Positions 1 to 5,486 of a stretch of DNA of 5,960 nt are shown piece after piece. Position numbers and translations under genes: made by a program. The stretch comes from a bacterium (lineage in GTDB: Bacteria > JALSQH01). The DNA lies in NCBI GenBank assembly GCA_027004335.1, contig JALTID010000253.1, positions 1-5,960 on the forward strand. The letters run 5' to 3'. Under the pieces are notes generated by a model that saw only the letters and a program-made list of their open reading frames with translations, did not search any database and was not told the DNA's origin. Position 1 is the first letter of the stretch, and the number at the start of each line of letters is the position of its first letter.

Positions 1-313
1 GTTCCAGAAGGTAATGATATCTTTGATTGGTTTCCTCTGCTGTGCCAAAACCTGCAAACTGTCTCATAGTCCAGAGTCGGCCACGATACATGTTGGGGTA
101 AATTCCTCTGGTGTATGGGTATTCTCCTGGAAACCCCAGATCTTTTAGATAATCAAAGTCTTCGATATCAGCAGGAGTGTATAATTCTTTTATCTCATGA
201 TCAGAAATGGTGGAAAATCTTTCTGCCCTCTCTGGATGTTTTTTTATGTGAGGTTTAAGGACCTTCTCCTCCCATTCTTTCTTTGCTTTTTTTATTTTTT
301 CAATATCCTCCAT
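1..313 (-). CDS. mcmA: Methylmalonyl-CoA mutase large subunit, N-terminal part (cut by left edge)
   Basis: The gene starts at ATG 313-311 and leaves the window after 104 codons. It catalyses the adenosylcobalamin-dependent interconversion of (R)-methylmalonyl-CoA and succinyl-CoA in the cytoplasm, used in propionate metabolism. The visible part has a charged helical N-terminus (about residues 1-45), then the start of the substrate-binding TIM barrel. The family signature is clear: [16 protein letters not shown] at residues 61-76, [18 protein letters not shown] at 77-94. Tyr72, in the GIYPNMY stretch, aligns by motif with the substrate-contacting Tyr89 of the Propionibacterium enzyme. Isobutyryl- and 2-hydroxyisobutyryl-CoA mutases have Phe or Ile there, so methylmalonyl-CoA is the better guess. 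The gene follows cobO by 14 bases on the same strand, and its ribosome binding site overlaps the cobO stop, so the two are very likely co-transcribed. Whether the B12-binding domain is fused (about 700 residues) or separate (about 550) lies outside the window. Confidence 0.92.
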   Translation of the reverse strand, partial: MEDIEKIKKAKKEWEEKVLKPHIKKHPERAERFSTISDHEIKELYTPADIEDFDYLKDLGFPGEYPYTRGIYPNMYRGRLWTMRQFAGFGTAEETNQRYHYLLE

Positions 314-320
314 GATGAAT

Positions 321-329
321 TCTCCTTCT
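321..329 (-). promoter_or_regulatory. Ribosome binding site of the mutase gene, overlapping the cobO stop codon
   Basis: On the minus strand AGAAGGAGA ends seven bases before the mutase ATG at 313. The first bases of the site are shared with the cobO TAG stop at 330-328. This tight packing suggests translational coupling of adenosyltransferase and mutase and fixes the mutase start. Confidence 0.75.
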
Positions 330-885
330 AAAATTCTATTCCTTTTCTTGCATCAATTCCTTGATAATAATAATGTTTTATCTCTTTCATTTCAGTTACA
401 AGATCAGCTTTTTCCATCAATTCTTTAGGTGCTCCTCTGCCAGTTATTATGAGCTCCATATCATCTGGTTTGTTATTAAGAATTTTTAATATATCATCAG
501 GGGAGATCAGATTAAACATATATGCAACATTCAATTCATCCAGGATGAGAATATCCACTTCATTTTTCTTCATTATTTCAAGGGCTCTTTCAACTCCCTT
601 CTTCGCCAGTTCAATATCTTCAGGTTTTGGATGTTTCGGGTTGACAAATTCTGGCCTTCCAAAGGGTTCAATGATAAATTGATCACCAAATTTTCTTGCT
701 GAGATCCACTCTCCATACTCACTCCACGCCATCCTATCAGTACCTTTTCCTTTGAGAAACTGGATCATATGTATTTTGAAACCGTGTCCCAGGGCTCTGA
801 AAGCGAGGCCCAGGGCAGCGGTGGTTTTTCCCTTGCAATCTCCCGTATAAACCTGGACATACCCCCTTTTTAATTTTTTAGCCAA
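328..885 (-). CDS. cobO: Cob(I)alamin adenosyltransferase, CobA/CobO/BtuR family
   Basis: This cytoplasmic enzyme transfers the 5'-deoxyadenosyl group of ATP to cob(I)alamin or cobinamide, making adenosylcobalamin or its precursor. At 185 residues it has the usual family length. Residues 15-22 (GDCKGKTT) form the family's P-loop, inside the typical [19 protein letters not shown] opening. Residues 112-118 (ILDELNV region) carry the conserved DELN motif, residues 146-151 contain the TGRGAP turn, and the protein ends in the hallmark [10 protein letters not shown]. It is CobO type, not PduO or EutT. The start is TTG at 885-883: a GGAGG site lies six bases upstream, and the next in-frame Met, residue 40, would remove the P-loop. 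It is first in an operon with methylmalonyl-CoA mutase, so its likely job is to supply or repair the mutase cofactor. The leader is too short for a cobalamin riboswitch. Confidence 0.95.
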   Translation of the reverse strand: MAKKLKRGYVQVYTGDCKGKTTAALGLAFRALGHGFKIHMIQFLKGKGTDRMAWSEYGEWISARKFGDQFIIEPFGRPEFVNPKHPKPEDIELAKKGVERALEIMKKNEVDILILDELNVAYMFNLISPDDILKILNNKPDDMELIITGRGAPKELMEKADLVTEMKEIKHYYYQGIDARKGIEF

Positions 886-890
886 TTTAA

Positions 891-897
891 ACCTCCG
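891..897 (-). promoter_or_regulatory. Strong ribosome binding site that supports the TTG start of cobO
   Basis: The minus strand reads CGGAGGT just before TTTAAATTGGCT. The site lies 5-6 bases before the TTG codon at 885-883. It makes TTG the best start, since no ATG or GTG gives a full-length P-loop protein. Confidence 0.8.
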
Positions 898-905
898 TTT
901 ATTAA

Positions 906-934
906 AATTTAAGTTATTTAAGGTGTGATGTCAA
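906..934 (-). promoter_or_regulatory. Candidate sigma70-type promoter of the cobO-mutase operon
   Basis: The minus strand has a perfect -35 box TTGACA (934-929), a 17-base spacer and a -10-like TAAATT (911-906, 4 of 6 matches). Transcription would start near 899, leaving a leader of about 15 bases that holds only the ribosome binding site. The -35 box lies inside the first codons of the divergent 73-codon ORF. The call rests on consensus match and spacing only. Confidence 0.6.
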
Positions 935-1146
935 GGAGTGAAAGGTTTAACTGGCAGATAGGAACAGGATATCTTACTGGTACCCGGTTTAGTCCTCCAG
1001 TAACTTATGGTAAGGTTCCCGAGGGAATCCAGGATAATGGAGATGCTCAGCCTCTTAAAAAGGGAGTTGAGTATACAATAGTTATTAATGTTCCTTATTA
1101 CTCAGCAGATAAGACTTCTCTTACAGCTGTATGGGTATTTAAGTAG
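925..1146 (+). CDS. Small hypothetical ORF, probable 3' remnant of an exported-protein gene
   Basis: The ORF has 73 codons with GTG at 925 or ATG at 928, and a TAA directly in frame at 919-921 prevents upstream extension. The product lacks a signal peptide and membrane segments. Its composition is beta-strand-like: FNWQIGTGYLTG, then PPVTYGKVPEGIQ, a short Pro/Leu turn (AQPLKKGVEYTIVINV) and a final strand ending TAVWVFK. The YG.VP.G ... PL..G..Y pattern resembles the C-terminal beta domain of some bacterial lipoproteins and secreted proteins, by my recognition only. The start has no good ribosome binding site (AAGG four bases before ATG 928), and its first codons overlap the cobO promoter. 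A strong intrinsic terminator follows about 50 bases after the stop. Together this suggests a gene whose 5' part was lost when the cobO operon was placed here. It could instead be a real small protein. Confidence 0.5.
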   Translation: MMSRSERFNWQIGTGYLTGTRFSPPVTYGKVPEGIQDNGDAQPLKKGVEYTIVINVPYYSADKTSLTAVWVFK

Positions 1147-1197
1147 CTAAAACTTACGAGAAATTTAACTTTTTGATTGGATAAGAATAGGTTTTAT

Positions 1198-1229
1198 AGG
1201 ATAGGGGAGGTCCCTATCCTTTCTTTTTT
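1198..1229 (+). terminator. Rho-independent terminator after the 73-codon ORF
   Basis: A perfect nine-base-pair stem (AGGATAGGG at 1198-1206 with CCCTATCCT at 1212-1220) has a five-base loop and runs into TTTCTTTTTT. The T tract lies only on the plus-strand side, so it ends plus-strand transcription. It separates the remnant ORF from the glycosyltransferase gene. Confidence 0.9.
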
Positions 1230-1278
1230 GATAATGCTTATAAGCTATGATGGCACCCCCGCAATATTTACAACTTAT

Positions 1279-1307
1279 TTGCATCTCTTATAAACTCTGG
1301 TTAAAAT
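1279..1307 (+). promoter_or_regulatory. Weak candidate promoter of the glycosyltransferase gene
   Basis: TTGCAT (1279-1284, 3 of 6 matches) is followed after 17 bases by TAAAAT (1302-1307, 5 of 6). The predicted start near 1314 leaves about 44 bases of leader. Lying just beyond the terminator at 1198-1229, the gene needs its own promoter, but the -35 match is poor. The rest of 1230-1357 is AT-rich, with no other recognised element. Confidence 0.35.
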
Positions 1308-1357
1308 AAATTGCATTAAAGAATTGATAGATTCTTACCAGGATCTTATGGTGAAAG

Positions 1358-2470
1358 ATGAGAATACTTCTGCTTTCTAATATAAAATCTACTCATACTA
1401 TTCGGTGGGCAACAGGACTGGCTGAGCGAGGTGAGGAAGTAATTGTAGCAGGTCTGGAGAGGGAAGATGAGCCAGCTTATAAAGGATATGAGAATATTTT
1501 GCCTATACCTATTGATGTAGGTGTTTATCCTGACGGTGGGGAAAGTAGGAGTTTACTGCACAAAAGCAAGATTCTAAAAGCTGTGAAAATCTTGAAACAG
1601 ATCATTGCGAAGTACAAACCTGATATACTCCATGCCCATTATGCTTCACATTATGGGCTAATTGCTGCATTAACTAAATTCCATCCCTATATCCTGTCAG
1701 TTTGGGGTGATGATATCACGGTGTATCCCGGGGAATCTATTTTGCACAATTTCATTATTCGTTTTAATTTATTTAAAGCAGACAAAATACTTGCAACATC
1801 CCAATTTCTGGCTGGTGAAACCCAGAAATATACCTCAAAAGAAATTATAGTTACTCCTTTTGGCGTAGATACTGAGGTGTTTAGACCAATGAAAGTTTCT
1901 TCTTTTTTTGATGAAAATGACTTAGTTATTGGTACTGTTAAGTCTCTGGAAACAATTTATGGAGTGGATGATCTGGTGAAGGCATTTAATATATTGGTAA
2001 AAAAATTACCCGATAAACCGATTAAGTTACTGATTGTGGGAGATGGGTCACAGAGGGAAAATCTCCAGAAACTTGTTAATGAATTGAATTTACATGATAA
2101 AACTTTTTTTGCAGGTCATGTGAGTGTTGAAAAGTTACCTGAGTATCACAATATGCTGGATATCTTTGTGGCTCTTTCTCATAGAGAAAGTTTTGGTGTT
2201 TCTGCCTTAGAAGCTGAGGCGTGTGAAAAACCAGTGGTTGTTTCAGATGTAGGAGGTTTTAAAGAGGTGGTAGTTGATGGAGAAACAGGTTTTAGAGTTC
2301 CCCCTGAAAGCCCTGAAAAGGCGGCTGAGGCAATAGAAAGATTAATTATTGATGAGAAGCTAAGGAGGAGAATGGGAAAAAAGGGAAGAAAATGGGTGTT
2401 GAAAAATTATGATAAAGAGAAGAGCCTTGATAAGATGATAAGAATTTATGAAGAAGTAGTTAAAAAATAA
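1358..2470 (+). CDS. GT4-type glycosyltransferase (GT-B fold)
   Basis: A complete 370-residue retaining glycosyltransferase that moves a sugar from a nucleotide-sugar donor to a cell-surface glycan, lipid or small-molecule acceptor on the cytoplasmic side of the inner membrane. The N-terminal Rossmann domain (about 1-175) opens with MRILLLSNIKSTHTIRWATG and holds HAHYASHYG (92-100) and the SVWGDDI acceptor-side loop (114-120). The hinge TPFGVDTEVFRP (166-177) leads into the C-terminal Glycos_transf_1 domain, with IVGDGS (226-231), FAGHV (251-255) and the donor-site EX7E motif, Glu277 and Glu285 in ESFGVSALE. GGFKEVVVDGETGFRVPP (299-316) is also typical. The 370-residue length is normal. Start ATG 1358 is chosen because the first residues are the canonical first strand, though the ribosome binding site is weak. 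No other glycan genes lie beside it, so donor and acceptor cannot be inferred. It converges on the broken membrane gene with 28 bases between. Confidence 0.9.
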   Translation: MRILLLSNIKSTHTIRWATGLAERGEEVIVAGLEREDEPAYKGYENILPIPIDVGVYPDGGESRSLLHKSKILKAVKILKQIIAKYKPDILHAHYASHYGLIAALTKFHPYILSVWGDDITVYPGESILHNFIIRFNLFKADKILATSQFLAGETQKYTSKEIIVTPFGVDTEVFRPMKVSSFFDENDLVIGTVKSLETIYGVDDLVKAFNILVKKLPDKPIKLLIVGDGSQRENLQKLVNELNLHDKTFFAGHVSVEKLPEYHNMLDIFVALSHRESFGVSALEAEACEKPVVVSDVGGFKEVVVDGETGFRVPPESPEKAAEAIERLIIDEKLRRRMGKKGRKWVLKNYDKEKSLDKMIRIYEEVVKK

Positions 2471-2498
2471 AATTCTTTGGTTTTATATTTGGAGAAAA

Positions 2499-2705
2499 CT
2501 AAATTAATCCTGCTGTAAGGAGGACCACAAATGCAATGGTTAAAATCGTAGCAGCTCCCCCCACATACCACACCTGTTTTTTCCTGTCTTCAAGATCGTA
2601 GATATAATAAGCTATTTCCCAGAAAGGTAGATAGCCAAGCAGGAATATCAACCATGGATTGGTTGCATTCCACCATGGGAAATTCCGTACAAGCGCACCA
2701 ATCAT
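2499..2705 (-). CDS. Third (C-terminal) piece of the broken membrane protein
   Basis: This piece has 68 codons from an internal Met to TAG. It carries two membrane segments, about residues 17-36 (WLIFLLGYLPFWEIAYYIY) and 46-66 (WYVGGAATILTIAFVVLLTAG), joined by a charged DLEDRKKQ loop. The open frame upstream of this ATG encodes a further membrane helix, so this Met is unlikely to be a true start. No ribosome binding site is visible before it. Confidence 0.4.
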   Translation of the reverse strand: MIGALVRNFPWWNATNPWLIFLLGYLPFWEIAYYIYDLEDRKKQVWYVGGAATILTIAFVVLLTAGLI

Positions 2706-2719
2706 ATTTAAAATTATTT

Positions 2720-2950
2720 CTACAATGACACATGTGATCGAGAAAAGTATGGCGAAAAAGTGTCTATTTTTATACCCAGTATTTTGGAGTATTTGTCTTG
2801 TGGTAAGAGTTTTGTGGCAAGAAGCCCCATTATTAGAAAATTAAAAATTATCTCAATGTTCCATCCTATCAGAGGCTGATAGGCTGTGGGCATCACTGTA
2901 ATCCACAGAGCTGCAAATCCTATGAAATGATAGTAAAGGGCATTCCACAT
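2720..2950 (-). CDS. Second (middle) piece of the broken membrane protein
   Basis: This piece has 76 codons between the TGA at 2966 and a TAG. Membrane segments lie at about residues 8-21 (HFIGFAALWITVMP) and 31-48 (NIEIIFNFLIMGLLATKL). From residue 60 the reading frame is probably wrong: the tail IKIDTFSPYFSRSHVSL lacks the hydrophobic character that the same DNA shows one base back. Its Met is most likely an internal residue of the full protein. Confidence 0.4.
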   Translation of the reverse strand: MWNALYYHFIGFAALWITVMPTAYQPLIGWNIEIIFNFLIMGLLATKLLPQDKYSKILGIKIDTFSPYFSRSHVSL

Positions 2951-2965
2951 TTCATTAAAAAAATC

Positions 2966-3235
2966 TCATAGGAAAAATGCAAGACCAGCCAAAACTCCGC
3001 TGTAGTTTCTCTTTGCTAATTCATCAAAGTAAAAATAAAGTACTATAGGAAGAAATGGGATCACATACCATTTAAACTGAGTGGGATCCCGAGGAAGTTT
3101 GAGAGCTTCATCTACACCTTTACCTTTCCCCTGATATTTATGAAAAAGAGGAATAAGCCAGATGCTTAAATAACCTATAAAAATTGCAATCCAGATAACT
3201 TTACTTTGAATTTTCCTTTTATTTACATTGTTCAT
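2966..3235 (-). CDS. First (N-terminal) piece of the broken membrane protein
   Basis: This piece has 89 codons and carries the natural N-terminus. A lysine-rich start (NKRKIQSK) precedes membrane segment 1 at about 13-31 (VIWIAIFIGYLSIWLIPLF). A loop with charged and polar residues follows, then segment 2 at about 57-70. A third hydrophobic stretch (VLAGLAFFL) is cut by TGA. If the stop is real, a two-helix truncated protein would be made. The start ATG has no ribosome binding site but sits directly after a candidate promoter. Confidence 0.5.
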   Translation of the reverse strand: MNNVNKRKIQSKVIWIAIFIGYLSIWLIPLFHKYQGKGKGVDEALKLPRDPTQFKWYVIPFLPIVLYFYFDELAKRNYSGVLAGLAFFL

Positions 3236-3243
3236 GATGTGAA

Positions 3244-3273
3244 ATTATTACATAAAAAAGTCAGGAGAGTCAA
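3244..3273 (-). promoter_or_regulatory. Candidate promoter of the membrane protein gene, close to a leaderless start
   Basis: On the minus strand TTGACT (3273-3268, 5 of 6 matches) is followed after 18 bases by AATAAT (3249-3244, 5 of 6), with an extended-type TG one base before it. Initiation about seven bases downstream would fall near 3237, only a base or two before the ATG at 3235. This fits the absence of a ribosome binding site there. Confidence 0.5.
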
Positions 3274-3291
3274 GAGTGAGTCTTAAAGTGG

Positions 3292-5412
3292 TTAAGAGAT
3301 GTTTACACAACTTAATTCTTCCCCCCTCTCCACCCTTACCCTTGTCCCGCTGAATGCGGCGTTGCCTGTGAGCTTATCTATTTTAGGCTGGGTTATATCG
3401 TTTACACTTACACCTGGATTTGTACCTGCAACGGTAAGCTTAACTCCTTCTCTGTTGTGCCCCCAGCCATTGGGGATACTTACAACCCCCTGCATCATCT
3501 TATCTGAAATTTCTGCTTTAATGATGATGGAACCTTCTGTGGAGGTGACCCTTACTTCCTCTCCGTTTTTTATACCAAGATTTTCAGCGTCTATGGAATT
3601 TATTAGCATTGTACTCCTGTTTCTCCCTTTAATTAATCTCTGTGAGTTATGCAGCCATGAATTGCTGGATCTTATATCCCTTCTTCCTATCAAGATAAAA
3701 GGAAATTCTGGATCTTCTTTTTCCTTCAGTTTCTCCTCAAGCCTTGTTAGATCTTTTACAAACACTGCTGGAATAAGATCAATTTTTCCGTCTTCGGTAA
3801 ACAGTCTCTCTGGAAGCTGGGGTTTTAATTCACCAAGGTCAATCCCATAAGGAGAATCTTTTAATTTTTCAAGAGTTACTTTATCCCCATAGGGGCCCAT
3901 CTGGAGCATAAAGGAAATTGCCTGCTCAGGTTCCATAATAGGATATTTGCTATTAATACGAGTTGTGAGTTCTCCTATCACCTCCCAGTCATACTTTAAT
4001 TCTCCTTTATCCATGAGGGGTGGAGCATATTTAACGAAATTTCTCACGGATAACTGGTAGAAGAGCATTTCAAAAACAGGTGCTTCAAGACCCGTTGCTG
4101 TGGGGATAATTAAATCAGCAAAGCTGGTAGTTTCATTTATGTAAATATCCACTGAAAGCATAAACTCAAGCTGGCTCAGAGCTTTTTCTAACTTTCTTCC
4201 TGACGGAGTAGTAAGAACCGGGTTACCTGCAATGGTAATTAAACCTTTTACCTGTCCTTCTCCAGGAGTTAAAATTTCATCTGCAAGGGTTGTGACTGGT
4301 AATTCCCCGGCAAACTCTGGAAGTTCTTTTACTCTGCTTCTCCATCTTCCATAACTACCTCTACTTCCACCAAATTTTGACATTCCCACAAGATCAACTG
4401 CCGGGGTTGTAAACATTGCTCCACCTTCTCTGTCAAAGTTTCCTGTGACAATGTTTAATACATTGATCAGCCACTGGGTTAATCCTCCAAATTCCTGGGT
4501 TGAAGCACCAAATCTGCCATAGCAGACTGCTCTATCCGAAGTTGCAAAATCACCGGCAAGCCTCTCAATATCATTTGCACTTATTCCAGTTATTTTTGAA
4601 ACTCTCTCTGGTGAGAAGTTGCTGGCAATCCCTTTTACCTGCTCATAGTTTTTAATGAATTTTTCCAGTCTGCCAGGTTTATCCAGATTTTTCTTAAAAA
4701 TTACATTAAGCATTGAAAGAAGCAGGAGGGCATCGGTATTTGGTTTTATGAAGAAATGTTTGGTTGCTAATTTTGCAGTTTCGGTTCTTCTGGGGTCAAC
4801 AACAACTATTTTTCCACCTCTCTTTTTTATGCCCGTTATCCTGTTTATAACATCCGGAGCTGTCATTATGCTTCCATTTGAAACTGCGGGATTTGCACCA
4901 ATAATTAGGAAGAAATTGGTTCGGTCAATATCTGGAATTGGTAAAAGCATGTAATGACCAAACATGAAGTAGGCTGCAAAATTGTGGGGGAGTTGATCCA
5001 CAGATGTTGCTGAGTATCTCTGCTTTGTTTTTAAGGCCTTGATGAAATTTGGAACATTTAAGAGGAGTCCAATATTATGGGCAACAGGATTTCCCAGATA
5101 AACCGCCACTGAATCATTTCCATATCTTTCCTGTATCCCCTTTATCCTGGATACTGCAATGTTAAAAGCTTCTTCATAGGAGACCTCTTTCCATTCTTTA
5201 TCTTTTTTTATTACTGGCTTTCTCAATCTATCAGGGTCGTTGTAAGTATCTTTAAGGGCAACAGCCTTTGGACAAATATGACCTCTGCTGAGTAGATCAT
5301 TTTTATCACCGCGGATAGAGATAGTTTCATTACCTCTGTATTTAATTTCCAAACCGCAGGTTGCCTCACAGAGGTTGCAAGGGCGGAAGTGGGTGTGGAT
5401 TTCTCTGGACAT
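3292..5412 (-). CDS. Molybdopterin oxidoreductase, DMSO reductase superfamily, catalytic subunit
   Basis: A complete 706-residue enzyme that binds a bis-MGD molybdenum (or tungsten) cofactor and one 4Fe-4S cluster. The Fe-S domain (about 5-60) has cluster ligands Cys12, Cys15, Cys19 and Cys47 (CNLCEATC ... GHICPKA). The Molybdopterin domain (about 63-480) has VVDPRRTETAK (204-214), GNFDREGG (324-331), AGNPVL (395-400) and ADLIIPTAT (432-440). The MGD-binding C-terminal domain (about 570-695) has IGRRDIRSSNSWLHN (575-589), IPNGWGH (646-652) and VNDITQPKIDKLTGNAAFSG (670-689). At the usual Mo-ligand position lies SATSVDQLPH, without Cys or Sec, so Asp139 is a possible ligand as in NarG-type enzymes (inference). 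There is no Tat signal, so it acts in the cytoplasm. No electron-transfer subunit lies beside it. ATG 5412 has GAGGT nine bases upstream. The substrate cannot be named; formate, sulfur or nitrogen oxyanions or organic substrates are all possible. Confidence 0.92.
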   Translation of the reverse strand: MSREIHTHFRPCNLCEATCGLEIKYRGNETISIRGDKNDLLSRGHICPKAVALKDTYNDPDRLRKPVIKKDKEWKEVSYEEAFNIAVSRIKGIQERYGNDSVAVYLGNPVAHNIGLLLNVPNFIKALKTKQRYSATSVDQLPHNFAAYFMFGHYMLLPIPDIDRTNFFLIIGANPAVSNGSIMTAPDVINRITGIKKRGGKIVVVDPRRTETAKLATKHFFIKPNTDALLLLSMLNVIFKKNLDKPGRLEKFIKNYEQVKGIASNFSPERVSKITGISANDIERLAGDFATSDRAVCYGRFGASTQEFGGLTQWLINVLNIVTGNFDREGGAMFTTPAVDLVGMSKFGGSRGSYGRWRSRVKELPEFAGELPVTTLADEILTPGEGQVKGLITIAGNPVLTTPSGRKLEKALSQLEFMLSVDIYINETTSFADLIIPTATGLEAPVFEMLFYQLSVRNFVKYAPPLMDKGELKYDWEVIGELTTRINSKYPIMEPEQAISFMLQMGPYGDKVTLEKLKDSPYGIDLGELKPQLPERLFTEDGKIDLIPAVFVKDLTRLEEKLKEKEDPEFPFILIGRRDIRSSNSWLHNSQRLIKGRNRSTMLINSIDAENLGIKNGEEVRVTSTEGSIIIKAEISDKMMQGVVSIPNGWGHNREGVKLTVAGTNPGVSVNDITQPKIDKLTGNAAFSGTRVRVERGEELSCVNIS

Positions 5413-5441
5413 GATTAATTACCTCGCAGAGTTTTTAGAAA

Positions 5442-5450
5442 ATTATAGCA
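5442..5450 (-). promoter_or_regulatory. Extended -10 promoter of the molybdoenzyme gene
   Basis: The minus strand reads TGCTATAAT, a perfect TATAAT with an extended TGn. The -35 region is poor (TTCCTG at 18 bases), as is common for extended -10 promoters. Initiation near 5435 leaves a leader of about 22 bases holding the GAGGT site (5425-5421) before ATG 5412. This makes the gene independent of the upstream barrel gene, 74 bases away. Confidence 0.65.
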
Positions 5451-5486
5451 GATAAGATCTTCTCTCAGGAAGTTTAGTAATCAGGG

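Larger units (their letters stand above)
2499..3235 (-). pseudogene. Polytopic membrane protein gene broken by an in-frame TGA and a one-base frameshift
   Basis: Three short minus-strand pieces (3235-2966, 2950-2720, 2705-2499) join into one protein. The first two share a reading frame and are split only by TGA at 2968-2966; the codons across the stop read FFL-stop-DFFNEMWNALYYHF with no other interruption. The second and third are joined by a one-base shift at the GGG at 2777-2775. Adding one G would give KILGYKNRHFFAILFS, whereas the second piece continues with a hydrophilic tail of no membrane character. The third frame is open and strongly hydrophobic for 24 codons before its ATG (FFAILFSITCVIVEIILNM). 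The repaired protein would be about 245 residues with seven or eight membrane segments, an NEMWN motif and a FPWWNATNPW loop. I do not recognise the family. It could be a true pseudogene, sequencing error or, less likely, recoding. It lies 56 bases after the molybdoenzyme gene. Confidence 0.8.

Noticed and set aside
886-924. Cobalamin riboswitch before cobO
   Set aside because: The predicted leader is about 15 bases and the whole gap to the divergent ORF is 39 bases, far too short for a B12 riboswitch, and no B12-box is seen.
1236-1245. Perfect 10-base palindrome GCTTATAAGC as an operator
   Set aside because: Palindromes of this length are expected several times by chance in a window of this size, and no second copy is seen near the glycosyltransferase promoter.
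2471-2498. Shared bidirectional terminator between the converging genes
   Set aside because: The 28-base gap has no stable hairpin; TTCTTTGG and TTTGGAGAA are not complementary. I cannot support a terminator here.
2735-2777. Programmed -1 frameshift between the second and third pieces
   Set aside because: No X XXY YYZ slippery heptamer lies in the right frame; the five-T run at ACT TTT TCG does not allow both tRNAs to re-pair. A missing G in the GGG run explains the shift more simply.
2966-2968. TGA reassigned to a sense codon genome-wide
   Set aside because: No complete gene here ends in TGA, which invites the idea. However, the other genes, over 1,500 codons including many Trp and Gly, never use TGA in frame. 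With reassignment to Trp or Gly it should appear repeatedly.
3299-3850. Long plus-strand open frame (183 codons) opposite the molybdoenzyme
   Set aside because: It lies fully inside a well-supported minus-strand gene, has low-complexity Ser/Leu/Phe composition and no ribosome binding site. It is a shadow of the coding frame, as are 449-682, 2659-2844 and 4655-4954.
5451-5466. AAGATCTT palindrome upstream of the molybdoenzyme promoter as a terminator or operator
   Set aside because: The stem is short and AT-rich, with no T tract after it. No second site is present.
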